A stretch of DNA of 64,000 nucleotides from Romanomermis culicivorax. Its lineage: Eukaryota > Nematoda > Enoplea > Mermithida > Mermithidae. Location of the stretch: positions 124,001-188,000 of the forward strand of contig CAWUHX010000345.1 of the NCBI GenBank assembly GCA_963922205.1, written 5' to 3'. The stretch's first letter is position 1. Each line of letters begins with the position of its first letter. Positions 46,340 to 57,736 of the stretch are shown in pieces. The translations under genes were made by a program, and so were the position numbers. The notes below the pieces were generated by a model that searched no databases, had not been told where the DNA came from, and saw only the letters and a list, made by a program, of their open reading frames with translations.

Positions 46340-47606
46340 AGATGCACCACTAAGTAATTTATGTAAATTAAGATGTCGATGCTGGTGAAAGGTTCATTTA
46401 GGGACACCAGCACTAAAACCAAGAAATATAATGAAAATAACAAGAATGATTCATCATCATTATTTTCTTCTTTCAGTGGGGCTCTACTGCTATGCAAATG
46501 TCTGTGCTGCTGGTCCTCCACTTTTCCGATTTGCATGTCGACTTCCCAATCATGACTTTGCCAGCAACAGGTTGCACAACATGAATAGAGAAGACATAAG
46601 AATGTGACAAGAAAGTAACTAAGAAAAATTGAGGCTGACAGAAACATAAAATATTGCTAGGGTGAAAGTTGCTTTGATCAAAGCAATATGATTCATCCAG
46701 AACTTGAATTTTCTAAAGCCCATAGAACATAAAATCACAAATCTTCTGATTTCTGTAATCTGACCAACATATCACTTTTTTCCTTCACAGAAACAATTTA
46801 ACTGTCGCCAATGAGGCGGTGCCAAGTGCCCATTCCTCCAAAAATATCCACATGTGATTAGACTTTATATTACAGTTTGAAAAATGGGGTGTAGCCAGGA
46901 GTCAAATCTAGGTTATCAGCGTTCTGGGGTGATGTCCTCACCACTAGACCACTGCACAGGTAAATTCAGATTAAGGTGCTCCCCTTGGCTACAATTTTTA
47001 TCATACAACTCCAATGTTTGGTGACCTTGAATTTACGACCTTTGGCAAGTAGCAGGATACCTGCTGTCATGAACTGCCATCCAATGAAGTTGCTGACTTT
47101 GATGAAAAGTGGATGGCAGTTCAAAGCAGCAGGTACCCTGCTACTTGCCAAAAATCATAGGTTCATGACCACCAAGCATTGGAGTTGTATGCTAAAAATT
47201 GTACCAAGGTGAACCCCTTAATCTGGATTTACCTCATGGTGTGGTGGTCTAGTGGTGAGGACATCAGCCCGGAATGCTGGTAACCCAGGTTCAACTTCTG
47301 GCTATACCCTATTTTTCAAATTTATTTTCACTCCAAAAATTCCATATAATTTTCATTTATATTACAGTGTTGGGCATGTTGTTGCTGCAAATTTCACGAT
47401 TGGGAAGTGGACATGCAAATCCATTATGGGTGTCCAGTGGCACAGACAAATTTGAATGACAATGGAGCACCAAAGAAAGAAGAAAATGATTATGAAAATT
47501 ATTCTTGTTTTTAATAATGTTTTTGGTCTTGTGCCATCAATTAACTTTTCCCCAGTGTTATCATTTATGTTTATATAAATTTCTTCGGTGGTACGTCCAC
47601 TCTCTT
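46340..47606. repeat. Foldback element with tRNA-like segments in its arms
   Basis: The whole region is an inverted repeat with arms of about 600 bp around 47,095. Pairs from outside in: GCACCACTAAGTAATTTATG (46,344) with the complement near 47,590; ATTTTCTTCTTTC (46,460) with 47,475; GATTTGCATGTC-ACTTCCCAATC (46,530) with 47,400-47,425; GGTGTAGCCAG (46,889) with 47,310; TGGCAAGTAGCAGG (47,042) with 47,140-47,155. Each arm holds a tRNA-like module with A box TGGTCTAGTGGTGAGGA (right copy + strand 47,237-47,310; left copy - strand 46,885-46,958). It looks like two head-to-head copies of a SINE-like unit. Confidence 0.8.
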
Positions 47607-47673
47607 TGATATTATGGTTTATCTATTTGTATATTTGTTTGATGGTACAGTAAATACACAAAGAGCTTCAAGC

Positions 47674-48771
47674 CCAGGGGCCGATTCGTATGTACTTGGA
47701 ATTTCAAGTTCCAAGTTCTCAAGGACTTGGAATTTCCATTCTCCATGTTTTGGTTCATATGCTCGATTCGAAATTCCTAGTAATTTTCTTTTTTGAACTT
47801 AGAAAATGACTAAAAATTTTCAAAGTCTCCAAGTCTTTTTTCCATGTCTCCAAGTATTAGTTCCTATGCTTTTTCCAACTTGGAATTTCCAAGTCCATTT
47901 TTGCATAAGACTATTTTTAGTGCACCAAATATTGAAATTTATAAGGTAGGTATCAGGCTGTTCCATTTCATGTTTATTCGGTCTTACGATGAGTCGTTGT
48001 TATTAATTGTATCAAAATCAATCGACATTTTTTTAGAAAAATGTCTTGTCAAAAATTTGCCAAAGCAAATGCCAAAATATGCGAAAAAACTGTGTTTTTG
48101 AAAGTGATAGAGGAACAAAGAGACATTATATGAAGTTTTTTCTACGAAACTATTTTGTAGAGGAGTTTCGAGAGGAATGTTAATTGTCTACCATGAGCAT
48201 CACCAATGACATAGTAAATGAACTGGAAACCAAACATTGCAGTCTAATCAAGATCCTTTGATCAATGGACAAATAAATATTTTGTTTACCACATCGATCG
48301 AAATAAGGTAAAATCCCATCAATCTGTAAACAAGTCTGAACTGAACCTAATTGATACCATTTTTTGAATGGTTGTGGGACCAAGTAAAAATTAATTCGAG
48401 ATGAATGTTCCATTGTTTTTTGCTGAAGCTCTTCATGAAACGTGTCATCCATGATGATAAATCAAAGACACAAACAGTCAAAAATGCAGCTGTCACACTT
48501 GGAAACAAATTTCCAACTGAAATTTGGTCTGGAGAAAATATCAATATTTTCCAAATAAATTTTCCAAGTTTTGGAATCCCATTCGAAAATTTTCAAAGCA
48601 TACGAAACAACACTTGGAAGTATGCAGTTTTACTGGGTAGAATCGCTTGAAAATTCCAAGTCATGGAACTTGGAATTTTTTCGAGCATATGAACCGAAAC
48701 TTGGGAAAATGTCGATTTTCCAAGATTTTCCAAGGACTAGTAACTTGGAATTCCAAGTACATAGGCCCCAG
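47674..48771. mobile_element. Non-autonomous DNA element with ~100-bp inverted ends
   Basis: Left end GGGGCCGATTCGTATGTACTTGGAATT..., right end (complement) GGGGCCTATGTACTTGGAATTCC. The inverted similarity continues through ACTTGGAATT and GGTTCATATGCTCGA motifs for about 100 bp on each side. Subterminal copies of CTTGGAATT / AATTCCAAG are repeated many times, typical of transposase-binding repeats. The interior has no recognisable transposase. No clear target duplication was found. Confidence 0.7.
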
Positions 48772-49791
48772 GTGTCGCTTCTTGCAGACGCCGGGTTTGA
48801 GACAGATCGTAGTGGGTCTCTTCTACCCCATTCCTTCCAGTGGGTATATATTTTCTTCAGAGAGTCTATGGGGTCTGCTCTTTGAAAGCCCATTAATTAG
48901 TAATTGTTTTTTGTTGCCATGTCTGGGCGAGAACTGTTGCACTATACCCGAGGCCTAGCCATGAAGAAGTTTTAAATATAGCCTGTTTTTTATAAAATGC
49001 TACTAAAATGAAAAATGACACAAATATTAGGTGACTTGAAAATCCTGCACATGAAGCTTTTACTGTAGATTTTTTCACTCAAAAAATTTCTAAGTGTTAG
49101 TTGTGTCATCACTAAATTTAAGCTCCATATGACGTACGGCTTGTCAGAAAATGCTGAAAATGTAAAATAGTACCTGCTTTCCAGATACATTATTTGGAAG
49201 CATTTTATGAAAAACAGTCTATAGTTTGCAGACTGATAATCTTTCTTTGTCTCCCAGGAAAGACATGCACAACACCTGTGGTATTTTCGATTTGCTTTGA
49301 GTTCGACGAATTTTTTACTGTAAGTGAGAACTTATTCAAAAACATACCGTTTGCATATGACTGAGAGTGAAAATTTTTCGATTAAGTTGAATCCTGATAG
49401 TGACATTCTGTTTGATGAAGTTGCTAAACTAGCCACGTCCCAGTGGTCTATGGGCTCGTGCTAGTCATAATCTTATTTTGCATGTTCATTTTTTCGAGTT
49501 TCCTGGATTTTCGCTAAGTATTTGTTTATCAATCTCGTCTTACATTTTTGTTCCCATGTGTGAATTTATTTCCAATTTTATCGTTCATGTTACTCTCGTG
49601 ATTCATTTCAACATGTTAACTTTCATTGTATTTTCAGAAATTTCAGTGTTTCTTCTTCAAAGGGCCGAGTTTCGATCCAAAGGATCTATGCGAATTATTC
49701 CAAGTTTTTTAGATTTACGTTTTCAACTTATGATTTTTATTTATAGGCTTTTTCGATTCACAGTCTTTGAATGGGTAATACTGGACTGGAT

Positions 49792-49825
<34 letters not shown>

Positions 49826-49894
49826 TATAAATGGTTCAAAATGGGCATTCAAAGATTCCAACCCAGTGTCAGGCAATATTCACAATGGTTCATG
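48772..49894. other. Upstream region of the IFT144 gene
   Basis: No exon is recognised. A TA dinucleotide run lies at about 49,795-49,822. The downstream edge contains the candidate X-box. Confidence 0.45.
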
Positions 49895-49908
49895 GTTACC
49901 ATAGGAAC
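49895..49908 (+). promoter_or_regulatory. Candidate RFX X-box upstream of IFT144
   Basis: GTTACCATAGGAAC is an imperfect 14-bp inverted repeat with central AT. It fits the RYYNYYATRRNRAC X-box consensus known for RFX/DAF-19 regulation of ciliary genes. It lies 81 bp before the proposed ATG of a core ciliary gene, within the range usual for such sites. A reverse CCAAT (ATTGG, about 49,957) lies between. Confidence 0.65.
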
Positions 49909-49988
49909 AAGGATGACAAATCCAATGTCTGACAGTGCATCGAAAATTACGCTCACGATTGGCCGTGCTCTTATTTTTTTGCCGCAGC

Positions 49989-51613
49989 ATGAAAGTAGAA
50001 TTTGCTAATTTGATTTACTTCTTTTATGCGCGTCCAATTAAGCCATGTTTTTGGTTATTTAGAAAGTATTCAGCGTTTCAAGCAAAGTCACAGAACGGTC
50101 GTGTTTGTCCAAGTGGCAGAATCAATCGGCGCACTATTTGGCCATTTCAACTGGGTTAGTTGACAACTTTAGCATGTAAGCAAAACCAACATTGGTGTCT
50201 CTTAGGAGTTCTGTGGCTATTTATGATCGTCATGGCGAAAATATTTTGGAAATCCGGTTGCCAGGGTATGTGAATTTATTTTGTGTCTCAATTCGTTTTA
50301 ATATTTTAAAAAATAGACGAGATGTGTTAAGAAAAGAGCGGGAAAAACGAAAGTATCCAAAAGAGAATAGTAAAAAATAAAGAATAGAAGAAAAAATAAA
50401 AGTCACACTGGAACAGGATGCTTCGAAAATCTTGAATGTGTTGTACCACAGTTATTAGGACGGTTTTTAGAGAAAAAACGTTTGTGCAAAATGCTTATTA
50501 GATTCAAAATCAGCGTAAAAAGTGGTACAATGCAGACGGGGGAAATAAAATGTTGACTTATCTACATTGTTATAAATTCAAGTGATTCTTACAGACATTA
50601 ACTCTCAAGTATCTACAACGAGTCGGTTTCAATTGTCTTCAACAAAAATTCTATGGTGTTTGCAATATTTCCATGATTGAAATTTTAGAAATTCCCCCGA
50701 AGCTTCGGATTTTTGTCGAAATCAATGAATACAATTTATAACAGCAATGTGTTGTCCAAGTTCATTCATTCTTTAATCACACGCGAGACATTTTGACGAT
50801 AAAATGCGCATAAATTAGTCGTCCTGTCCTACTGTGCAATTCTAAATTCTGTTTGCTTGAATTTTAACACAGGAAACTATATTGTAGATGAGCAAACCGA
50901 GATGTAAAATTTGAACGTTTTATATAGCCCACTTGTTTGCGGTATAGTTAACTTCGGTTGAGCTTTTTTGTTAGCCAGTAAATATGAAACGAACAACGAC
51001 ATTAAAGAATAAAAAATAAAAAAGTATACAATAATTTAACACCGGCAAAGAAGGCATTTTATTCTGGGGAAAGTGAGCACAAATTTTTTCTCCACTAACA
51101 AGTGCATAAACATTGTGAAAACAACTGAAGGGTGGAAAACGGAAAAGACGAAAAGCGAAAGTAACAAAGCGATTTGTAAATGATACATTATTTCTCGCAT
51201 TCATGTTTATATCTTTCGTCTTGTTACAGTCAATGTACTTCTCTGTGCTGGGATTACGACGGCGATATTTTGGCCGTTTTAAACGACAAGACGTCCAACA
51301 TAATGTTGTGGGATTCTAACAATAGAAAGAGTACTATTCTGGAGTCAACCTTGGGACAAAAGTGAGCTATACATTGAGCTGGACCTCATAAATGTGAAAA
51401 ATAGGGGGGGGGGTTAATTTACTGTATTTTTCCAGAACGCTCGACGGGCAAGCGTCTATCGCAAAGTATAGCTGTCACTTTTTTGTCGCTTTTCAATCAA
51501 TAGCACTATTCTAGAGCGTCGTTGACCTTCGCCACATGGTCCCAAAGGTCGAAGCTTTTGGCCGTGGGAAGTAACAAAGGAAATTTATTAATTTACAGCC
51601 ATAAAACTTCCAA
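49989..51613 (+). CDS. IFT144: IFT144 exons 1-5 (first WD40 blades)
   Basis: Exon 1 contributes only ATGAAA before donor gtagaa; exon 2 (50,063) continues [20 protein letters not shown]. Exon 3 gives [14 protein letters not shown], exon 4 [20 protein letters not shown] and [12 protein letters not shown], exon 5 [19 protein letters not shown]. The repeating D/S...LAV...LWD pattern is that of WD40 strands. Phases agree at all four junctions. The 68-bp first intron is very short. Confidence 0.88.
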
Positions 51614-54600
51614 GTAAGCAATATTTTATTCGCTGGTTGATATTAAGTAATTTTTCGAAGAAGATTTATATGTTTCGAATCTGTTTTCGAAGTTTTCTTT
51701 GCAAGTGACAAGATAATGTACTATCTTGGTTCGTATTTCATACATCATTCAAAATTCTCGGTGTTCAGATGATCAGCGTTCTTCAGGATAAACTGTCCGT
51801 TTTATATTTTTGTACTTTTTCGAACTCAATTCGTGAACTTTTCATAGCCGTTGCGATAACTGCGGTACACATACGAGGGGCGTTCATTTAATTGGTGCTC
51901 TTATAACAAATAAAATACCAAAAAATCAAGTCAAATTTTCAATCGTATCTTATTTTTTGACATAGCTACCCTTCTCTTCGATGCATTCCTTCCAGTGCCT
52001 GGGTAACCTCTTTATACCCTCCTCGATGAAGTATTTGAAGGTTACTTTAACCCATTGGTCAACAGTATATTGTAACTCTTCTAAAGGCGAAAGTGATTTC
52101 CACGAAGGGGTTTTTCAATCCTGAACATGGGTGGTAGTCGTTGAGGGTCAAATCTGGAGGGAAGACGGGGTGCCGGAGCAGTTCCCAGCACGACCTAGCA
52201 ATTATCAACTGTATAAACTTGGTGGTGTGGGGTCAGGCATTGCAGTAATGGTCGACTGTGAAGCTTTCTGGGCTATTTTTCTTCTTATGCCTAGCCTACC
52301 GCAGATCCTGAAGCAACTTCGGGTAAAATTGAACATTCGGGATAACTCTATGTTCCAAGTAATCCATCAAGATGATTCTTTTGCAATCCCAGAATACAGT
52401 GACCATAATTCTGATCACAAATCGTGTGCTTTTTTGCCTTCACTGGTGTGCCTCCATCTCTTTGTCGTTACCGCATGGATTGAGCCTTGGTCTCGGGATT
52501 GTTGTAGGGTAATGTGTCTCATCAAAGGTAGTGAGGCGCCTATAAAATCTTGTTGATCGACTGTATGGATCTCCAAGATTAACCTGCACGTATCGACACT
52601 GTTGTAGTTTTGGCGCCCGGTGTGCCCAAAGCCTGCTCAAATGCAAGTCTTTATGTAAAATTTTGTGAATGCTGCTGGCATTGATAATCTTTTCAGTTAG
52701 GATTTCTGTAATAGTGACACGGTGTTCTTCCATTGCCATCTCCTCTACAGCAGTCTCATTTTCGTTTGCAAATGCTGTGGCGGGCTGGCCTAGTCTTTAA
52801 TCATCTTCCAATGAATTCCCTCGGTCACGAAAACGTTGGATCTACTTTCTAACTGTCGTCTGCTCAAGTCCACTGTCCGCACGTGTGGCCTGCAAACGAT
52901 GAGGTATCTAACGCTGAACAATCTTGTCTCCTCAAAAAGAAAATTATCAATGGTTGATTTTTGGCACTTTCTTTCATTTGTGAAAAGTATATAGATTCTG
53001 ATAAGATACTGAAACGCAAAATTGCAGGCTGGTGCCTTCATTTTTGCTAAATAGTACGATGAAAGAGCTCTCAGAAAAGATATAACAATCATAAGTTTAC
53101 ACCTGAAAAAATTTATTGATCAACTATCACGAATTAAATGAACACTCCTCGTACATTATTGTCAGTTTTAATTATTCTGAAATTTCTTGTAAGTAGATCA
53201 TTTCTCGTGAATAAGTGATAAATAATCATCCTGGGAACTGATAGATATTCGCCACTTTTGTACGATCTAAATGTTTGGCAAAGGTCGATCTATCCTATTT
53301 TCGCCGTTTTGTTGCTGACAATTTTACAGGAAAATTCCAATAATTGGTATACATACGGACTGCATAACATGCGGAGCTTTCAATTCCAAAGATATTTTGG
53401 CTCTGGGAGGCGTGGATCAGCAAATATCGGTCAGCAATGCCGATGGTGAAACCAAGCATTCTTTCATGTGCACGGGTGAACCGAGAGACATACAATTTTC
53501 GGAGATCAAAGAAAATGAACGTACCAACGCAGCCGGTGAGACTACGGTATACATGCTTCCTATTTATTCATGTCAACTTTCGAGGCTGCTTTGTATTTAA
53601 CTTCACTTGAATATAAATGGAAGACTAAGAATTCTCTGAAAGTTCATTTGATAATTTGCTTCAGAATTTTGATAATTGCGGTTTTTATCATTCGCTCTTA
53701 AGATTAGCGCTATAATTGGCCAAAAAACGCTCATGTTGATCAACTTGAACGATGTACAAAATGCATTAAATTTACAATTTCAAGCTCGATATGGTAGTCT
53801 GGTACAATATGCCTGGTACGAAACAAATTGAAATTTCCTTTTTGATCTCGCCACAATTATTATTTTCAGAAATCTGCATATATTTATTTTCAAGTTTCTT
53901 TCTTACTTACTTTTTTGTGCAACTTTGCACCTGTCCGGTTGTTACTAGGTAACGGACGGAGGAACAATTATTTCCTCCAGCCGGGGACCAGAGCTCCGGC
54001 CATGCCGACCCTCGGCCGGAGCCGGAGGTCGAAGGAATTGTATGCATTTTACAGACTAAGATGAGAAGAATAAATTTTCAAGTTTCTGAGATGAATCAAC
54101 TTCAACTGAAAGCAACAAATACGCGTGTTCAGTGTAACTGATAAGGAAAAATACGAATTGATCAAGTTCCACATTTATTTATTCTTTCTAGTGATTTTTG
54201 TCAAATAGGTATCCGGATAATTGGAAATCTGGACAGATATGCGGATTTCAGATACCTGTATATGAGTAAATATTCGGATATCCGAACATTTTATGGAAAA
54301 CTTTAACACAAATGACGAATAAAAATAAAGAAGTCAGAGCACTAAATAGATTCGTTGAACAGGTGATAGTGAAATCAAATCAAACCAATTTTCAAATGAC
54401 ATAAATGCGAAGTTATGAATTAAAAAAGCAAATGATAACACAATCACAATCAATAATGTTCACTAACCATTGATATTCAAGGTTTAGTTTTTGACAATAA
54501 CTTTTCTGATGATGTTATTCTTATTTTTTCTCACTTGATGATTGTTGGCGTGAGGCAATTTGAAATAGGCAAATTTTTAAAATCTATCATCATGCGTGAT

Positions 54601-57401
54601 GACATCAAAAAACATTTTGAAAGCTTAGTTTCCATGAAATTTAAAAACAACACAAGTCGATTCTGTCACATTTATGTGACCAGATATCCGGATATCCAGA
54701 TATCTGATCTCCCCAAAAACCAGGATATCCGAATGTAAAAAAAATATCCGAGGAACATCACTAATCCTTTCTTTGAACTTTTTGATTCAAAAGTTTATCT
54801 TCTTCGTCATCTATAGATTCTGTTTCATCATCAAAATCTTCAATTTTGGAATGTGATTCTTCATCCACAGAGGACAAATCTACAGTTTCATATCAGATAG
54901 TTCGTAAATTATGGTTCAAAAAAAGAAGCTTTTTGACATTAATCAGCAGAAATCTAACACGATTATCATTGGTAATATCACGAGTTCATTTAAATTCTCA
55001 TTTGGTAGATACAGAGCTAATTGGTGCCGATAAGTGCCGCAAGGTCAGCTGTTGAATGTTCTTCAAATAGATATGAGTATTCTCGAATTTATGATCTGCT
55101 TACTTTAGCCAATTCTTAGTATTTTTCGTGATTATTTTTTCTAAAATGACACGTGCGTGCACTTATTCAAGCAGTACTTATCAGCATTTTGTATGTCCCA
55201 TGTTTGTTGCACTGAAATGTAGCTAGAAGAATAGTTTCTTTCTTGCATGTACACACAAAAACATGAATTATTTGTTGATTTTTTCGAATTTATATTGCTA
55301 AGGCAAAAACCTCAGACCATGTTTTCCCCACCTCCGGCTCGAAGGTCCGAAAAATGGCCGGTGGTGCTGGAGGCCGGTGCTCCTTCCTTTCCCTAAATTT
55401 CTTACTAATTGGAAGATTTTTCGGCGTTATACATGTTATGATTATTGTTGAATGGAAAACTAATGTTTCAAGGTATGGCGACGGTTATATTCTACTCGGT
55501 TTCGAATTAGGGTACTTGGTCTCTATATCCACGCATGCTTCGGAGATTGGACAAGTAACAGATTTCCCGAGGAATAGGGTTGAAAATTTGAACTGATGAA
55601 CGATAGAAATTTTCCCACGCCGTACATGAGCAACATTATTTCATGTTGTCTTCACTCGCCTTCTTTTCCAAAATCGAATTCTTAATTTTTTGCTTTAAAA
55701 CGGAAGGAAATTAGCCACAATAAATTTTATCAATACCTTTGTTAAAAGAACAATGGTGTGGGGTCATTATTTCATGTCTGATACTTCCAGGTTTCTTGAG
55801 ACATCATAATCCTTCTTTTCCACAGGAAATATTCTCAGTTCAAGAATACAAAACAAACTTGACCAGTTTAATTATTAGTCCGTCATTCGGTAAAGTCATT
55901 ACTGCCGGCGATTCATGGTGAGAAAACTTTATTATGTAAACGACGTGACAACCGAGAACTGATCATATTTTCTATATTACCATCGAGCGTGCTGCTTTGA
56001 GCTATGCGGCTACTTTGGACATACATTTATTTTCAATCATTTTGGTCCATTATTTTTTCTTCATGATCGTGCAATAATGAAGTTCATATCAATGTGTTTC
56101 TCATTGTCTGACAATCTCAGGGCCACATACTTAATCAGGGCATTGGAAATATCTTAGACAATGGGACATGGCAAATTCTTTGGAAATTTGTATTTTTTGT
56201 AACTTTTGTCAATATAACTAACATTTCTCCAAAGCGAAATACGTGTCCTCAGTGTGAAAGAACTGCAAGACGAAATAATATTTCAGAACCAATCCACGTC
56301 CTATACCTCGATTGATTGATTTCCTCGTCATTTAGTTAACTTTTAAGAAATTATTCAATATAGCAAGGTTTTGTCTTGACCTTCGGGTACAGTAATTCAG
56401 CACCTTTTCAATACCCTATGTTCGTGTATGGTCTGCTTTTTAGTATCAAGTGTAAATAGATGCTTGAATCTCTTTAGCTGAGTAGCGCATCATTTTTTTC
56501 ATAAATATTTTTTTTAATTTTTCGTAAATATTAACCTGGGAAAGTCAAGTATGACGCCACGTTTTTCCTGTGATTGCGTTTTAAATAATTTTATACAGAT
56601 GATTCATTTTTCAAAACTTAGCTGCTGTCCATATTAGCCTCACTCAGTGGTTCTTGAATCATGCAATAGTACTTTTTGTTCACCACAGCAGCGTACGCGC
56701 CGCAGTTTCTCTCAAGAATTCAAAAATTGATGAATTTTCTTTTTTCAAGTATAAAATGTCGAGAGTTGTCACAATTGAGTGATGTCTCTTCCATAACGAA
56801 CGTCGAAAATGAAGAGAAAAGCTTGTCGGAATTACAAATCACTGACGATGGCCAATTTCTGACTTTGTCAACTAATAGTGGTTTGCTGCACGTTTACCTA
56901 ACGAAATTGCCCGTTTTGGGTTGCTCATGTGGTACAAAAATCGCTCGGTTATCATCCTTGACCGAGGTGACTGTGATTTCTTCTGCGGGTCGTTCGGCGG
57001 TGAGCTACTGTCCTTATAATCTGGGTTTTCATCGTAACGATATACAACAATCACGCATTCTGATGACAATGGCATAACCGCCAACATACGAGTCAATACA
57101 TGTACATCATGGAAGGTTGGGCGGGGAGCGTATCTTGCCTTTTAGGAGTTGAACTTTCGATGAATGGGAATTATTTGAAAGTTGCTGCACAAAAAAATTT
57201 AAAGTTCATATAAAACACTACTAGAGCTCAACTGCTGAATCTTGTCGGAAAGTAAAGAACATTTATACCATTTCTTCTTTTCTCAGGAGAAAACTGTCGT
57301 CTTCAATATCGATTTCGAACCAAGCTTATTGGCCTTAGGACCGTCACATATCGCAGTGTGCTCCAACAACAAAGCGTGTTTCTATTCGCTTTCCCGAACA
57401 A
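49989..57401 (+). CDS. IFT144: IFT144 / WDR19 intraflagellar transport protein, 5' third
   Basis: Encodes the N-terminal WD40 propellers of IFT144, a core subunit of the IFT-A complex that drives retrograde transport and membrane-protein entry in cilia. Exons: 49989-49994 (Met-Lys), 50063-50154, 50206-50265, 51230-51361, 51515-51613, 53330-53546, 53703-53815, 55473-55554, 55826-55917, 56235 to about 56300, about 56750-56999, 57287-57401. Joined exons follow the family order without gaps, e.g. [77 protein letters not shown]. Start ATG at 49,989 gives MKKVFS, like vertebrate MKRIFS. Introns hold a mariner and other repeats. About 400-450 of the usual ~1340 residues are seen; nothing after 57,401 matches. 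Confidence 0.9.
51874..53151 (-). mobile_element. Decayed mariner transposon in an IFT144 intron
   Basis: Length 1278 bp with about 28-bp inverted ends (CGAGGGGCGTTCATTTAATT and CGAGGAGTGTTCATTTAATT), flanked by TA at 51,872-51,873 and 53,152-53,153 as expected for Tc1/mariner. The transposase lies on the - strand, opposite to the host gene. 52,440-52,739 encodes [21 protein letters not shown] and RLTTFDETH, the mariner helix-turn-helix and first catalytic Asp region. The C-terminus near 51,980-52,030 reads [17 protein letters not shown]. Stops and frameshifts interrupt it. Confidence 0.88.
53330..55917 (+). CDS. IFT144: IFT144 exons 6-9
   Basis: Exon 6 (53,330-53,546) encodes [33 protein letters not shown] and [10 protein letters not shown]; using donor ACG|gtatac keeps phase with exon 7, [20 protein letters not shown]. 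Exon 8 begins at the conserved YGDG and encodes [10 protein letters not shown]. Exon 9 encodes [20 protein letters not shown] and AGDSW. The exon 7-8 intron (53,816-55,472) carries GC-rich CCGGAG fragments and a foldback at about 54,205-54,760. Confidence 0.88.
54205..54760. repeat. Foldback-type repeat in an IFT144 intron
   Basis: The left part (54,205-54,290) is rich in GGATATCCG/TATCCGGAT motifs, and the right part (54,680-54,760) carries the same motifs in inverse orientation (CCGGATATCCAGATATCTG, CAGGATATCCGAATG). The termini can pair; the interior is AT-rich and non-coding. Confidence 0.5.
56235..57401 (+). CDS. IFT144: IFT144 exons 10-12 (boundaries partly uncertain)
   Basis: 56,235 to about 56,300 encodes [17 protein letters not shown], matching the family block after GDN. 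The donor is weak (AC|gtccta). The next exon, starting at 56,750 or 56,780, encodes [20 protein letters not shown] and [15 protein letters not shown], ending at GCG|gtgagc (56,999). 57,287-57,401 encodes [20 protein letters not shown] and NNKACFYSL before gtaagg. Phases fit with these choices. Confidence 0.8.
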
Positions 57402-57736
57402 GTAAGGCTCACAGTTTTTGTGTTGTGTTTATATATCTGCTTAAGCCAAAAGATGTCAGCGATATAACTAAAGAGTCTATTGGCTTGTACACAACTAATT
57501 ACCGAAGGTTTCTATTTCTATTGGTAAAGCTTCCTATTGGTAAAGGATAGTACAGTGCAACAGTTCTTAAGCAGAAATAAACACAACCTTCAGTCACTAA
57601 TCGGCACCTCGAATCCAACAGCTTGCACCCGAAAAGCTACCAGAATACTCCAGAGAACCTTACCCAATGGTTCTCGTAAAAGTCGGGAATGTGAGACGCT
57701 GGTCCAATGTGGGTCTAATTTCAATTATAAATAATG
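57402..57736. other. Start of a long IFT144 intron, no exon recognised
   Basis: Strong donor GTAAGG at 57,402. No following sequence in the window resembles the next IFT144 block, so the intron would exceed 6.6 kb or the gene is broken here. Confidence 0.45.

Noticed and set aside
52131-52556. 141-codon + strand ORF in the IFT144 intron
   Set aside because: It is antisense to the mariner transposase remnant.
57242-57550. Longer IFT144 reading frame past 57,401
   Set aside because: A strong GTAAGG donor at 57,402 and loss of family similarity beyond it; the extension is intronic.
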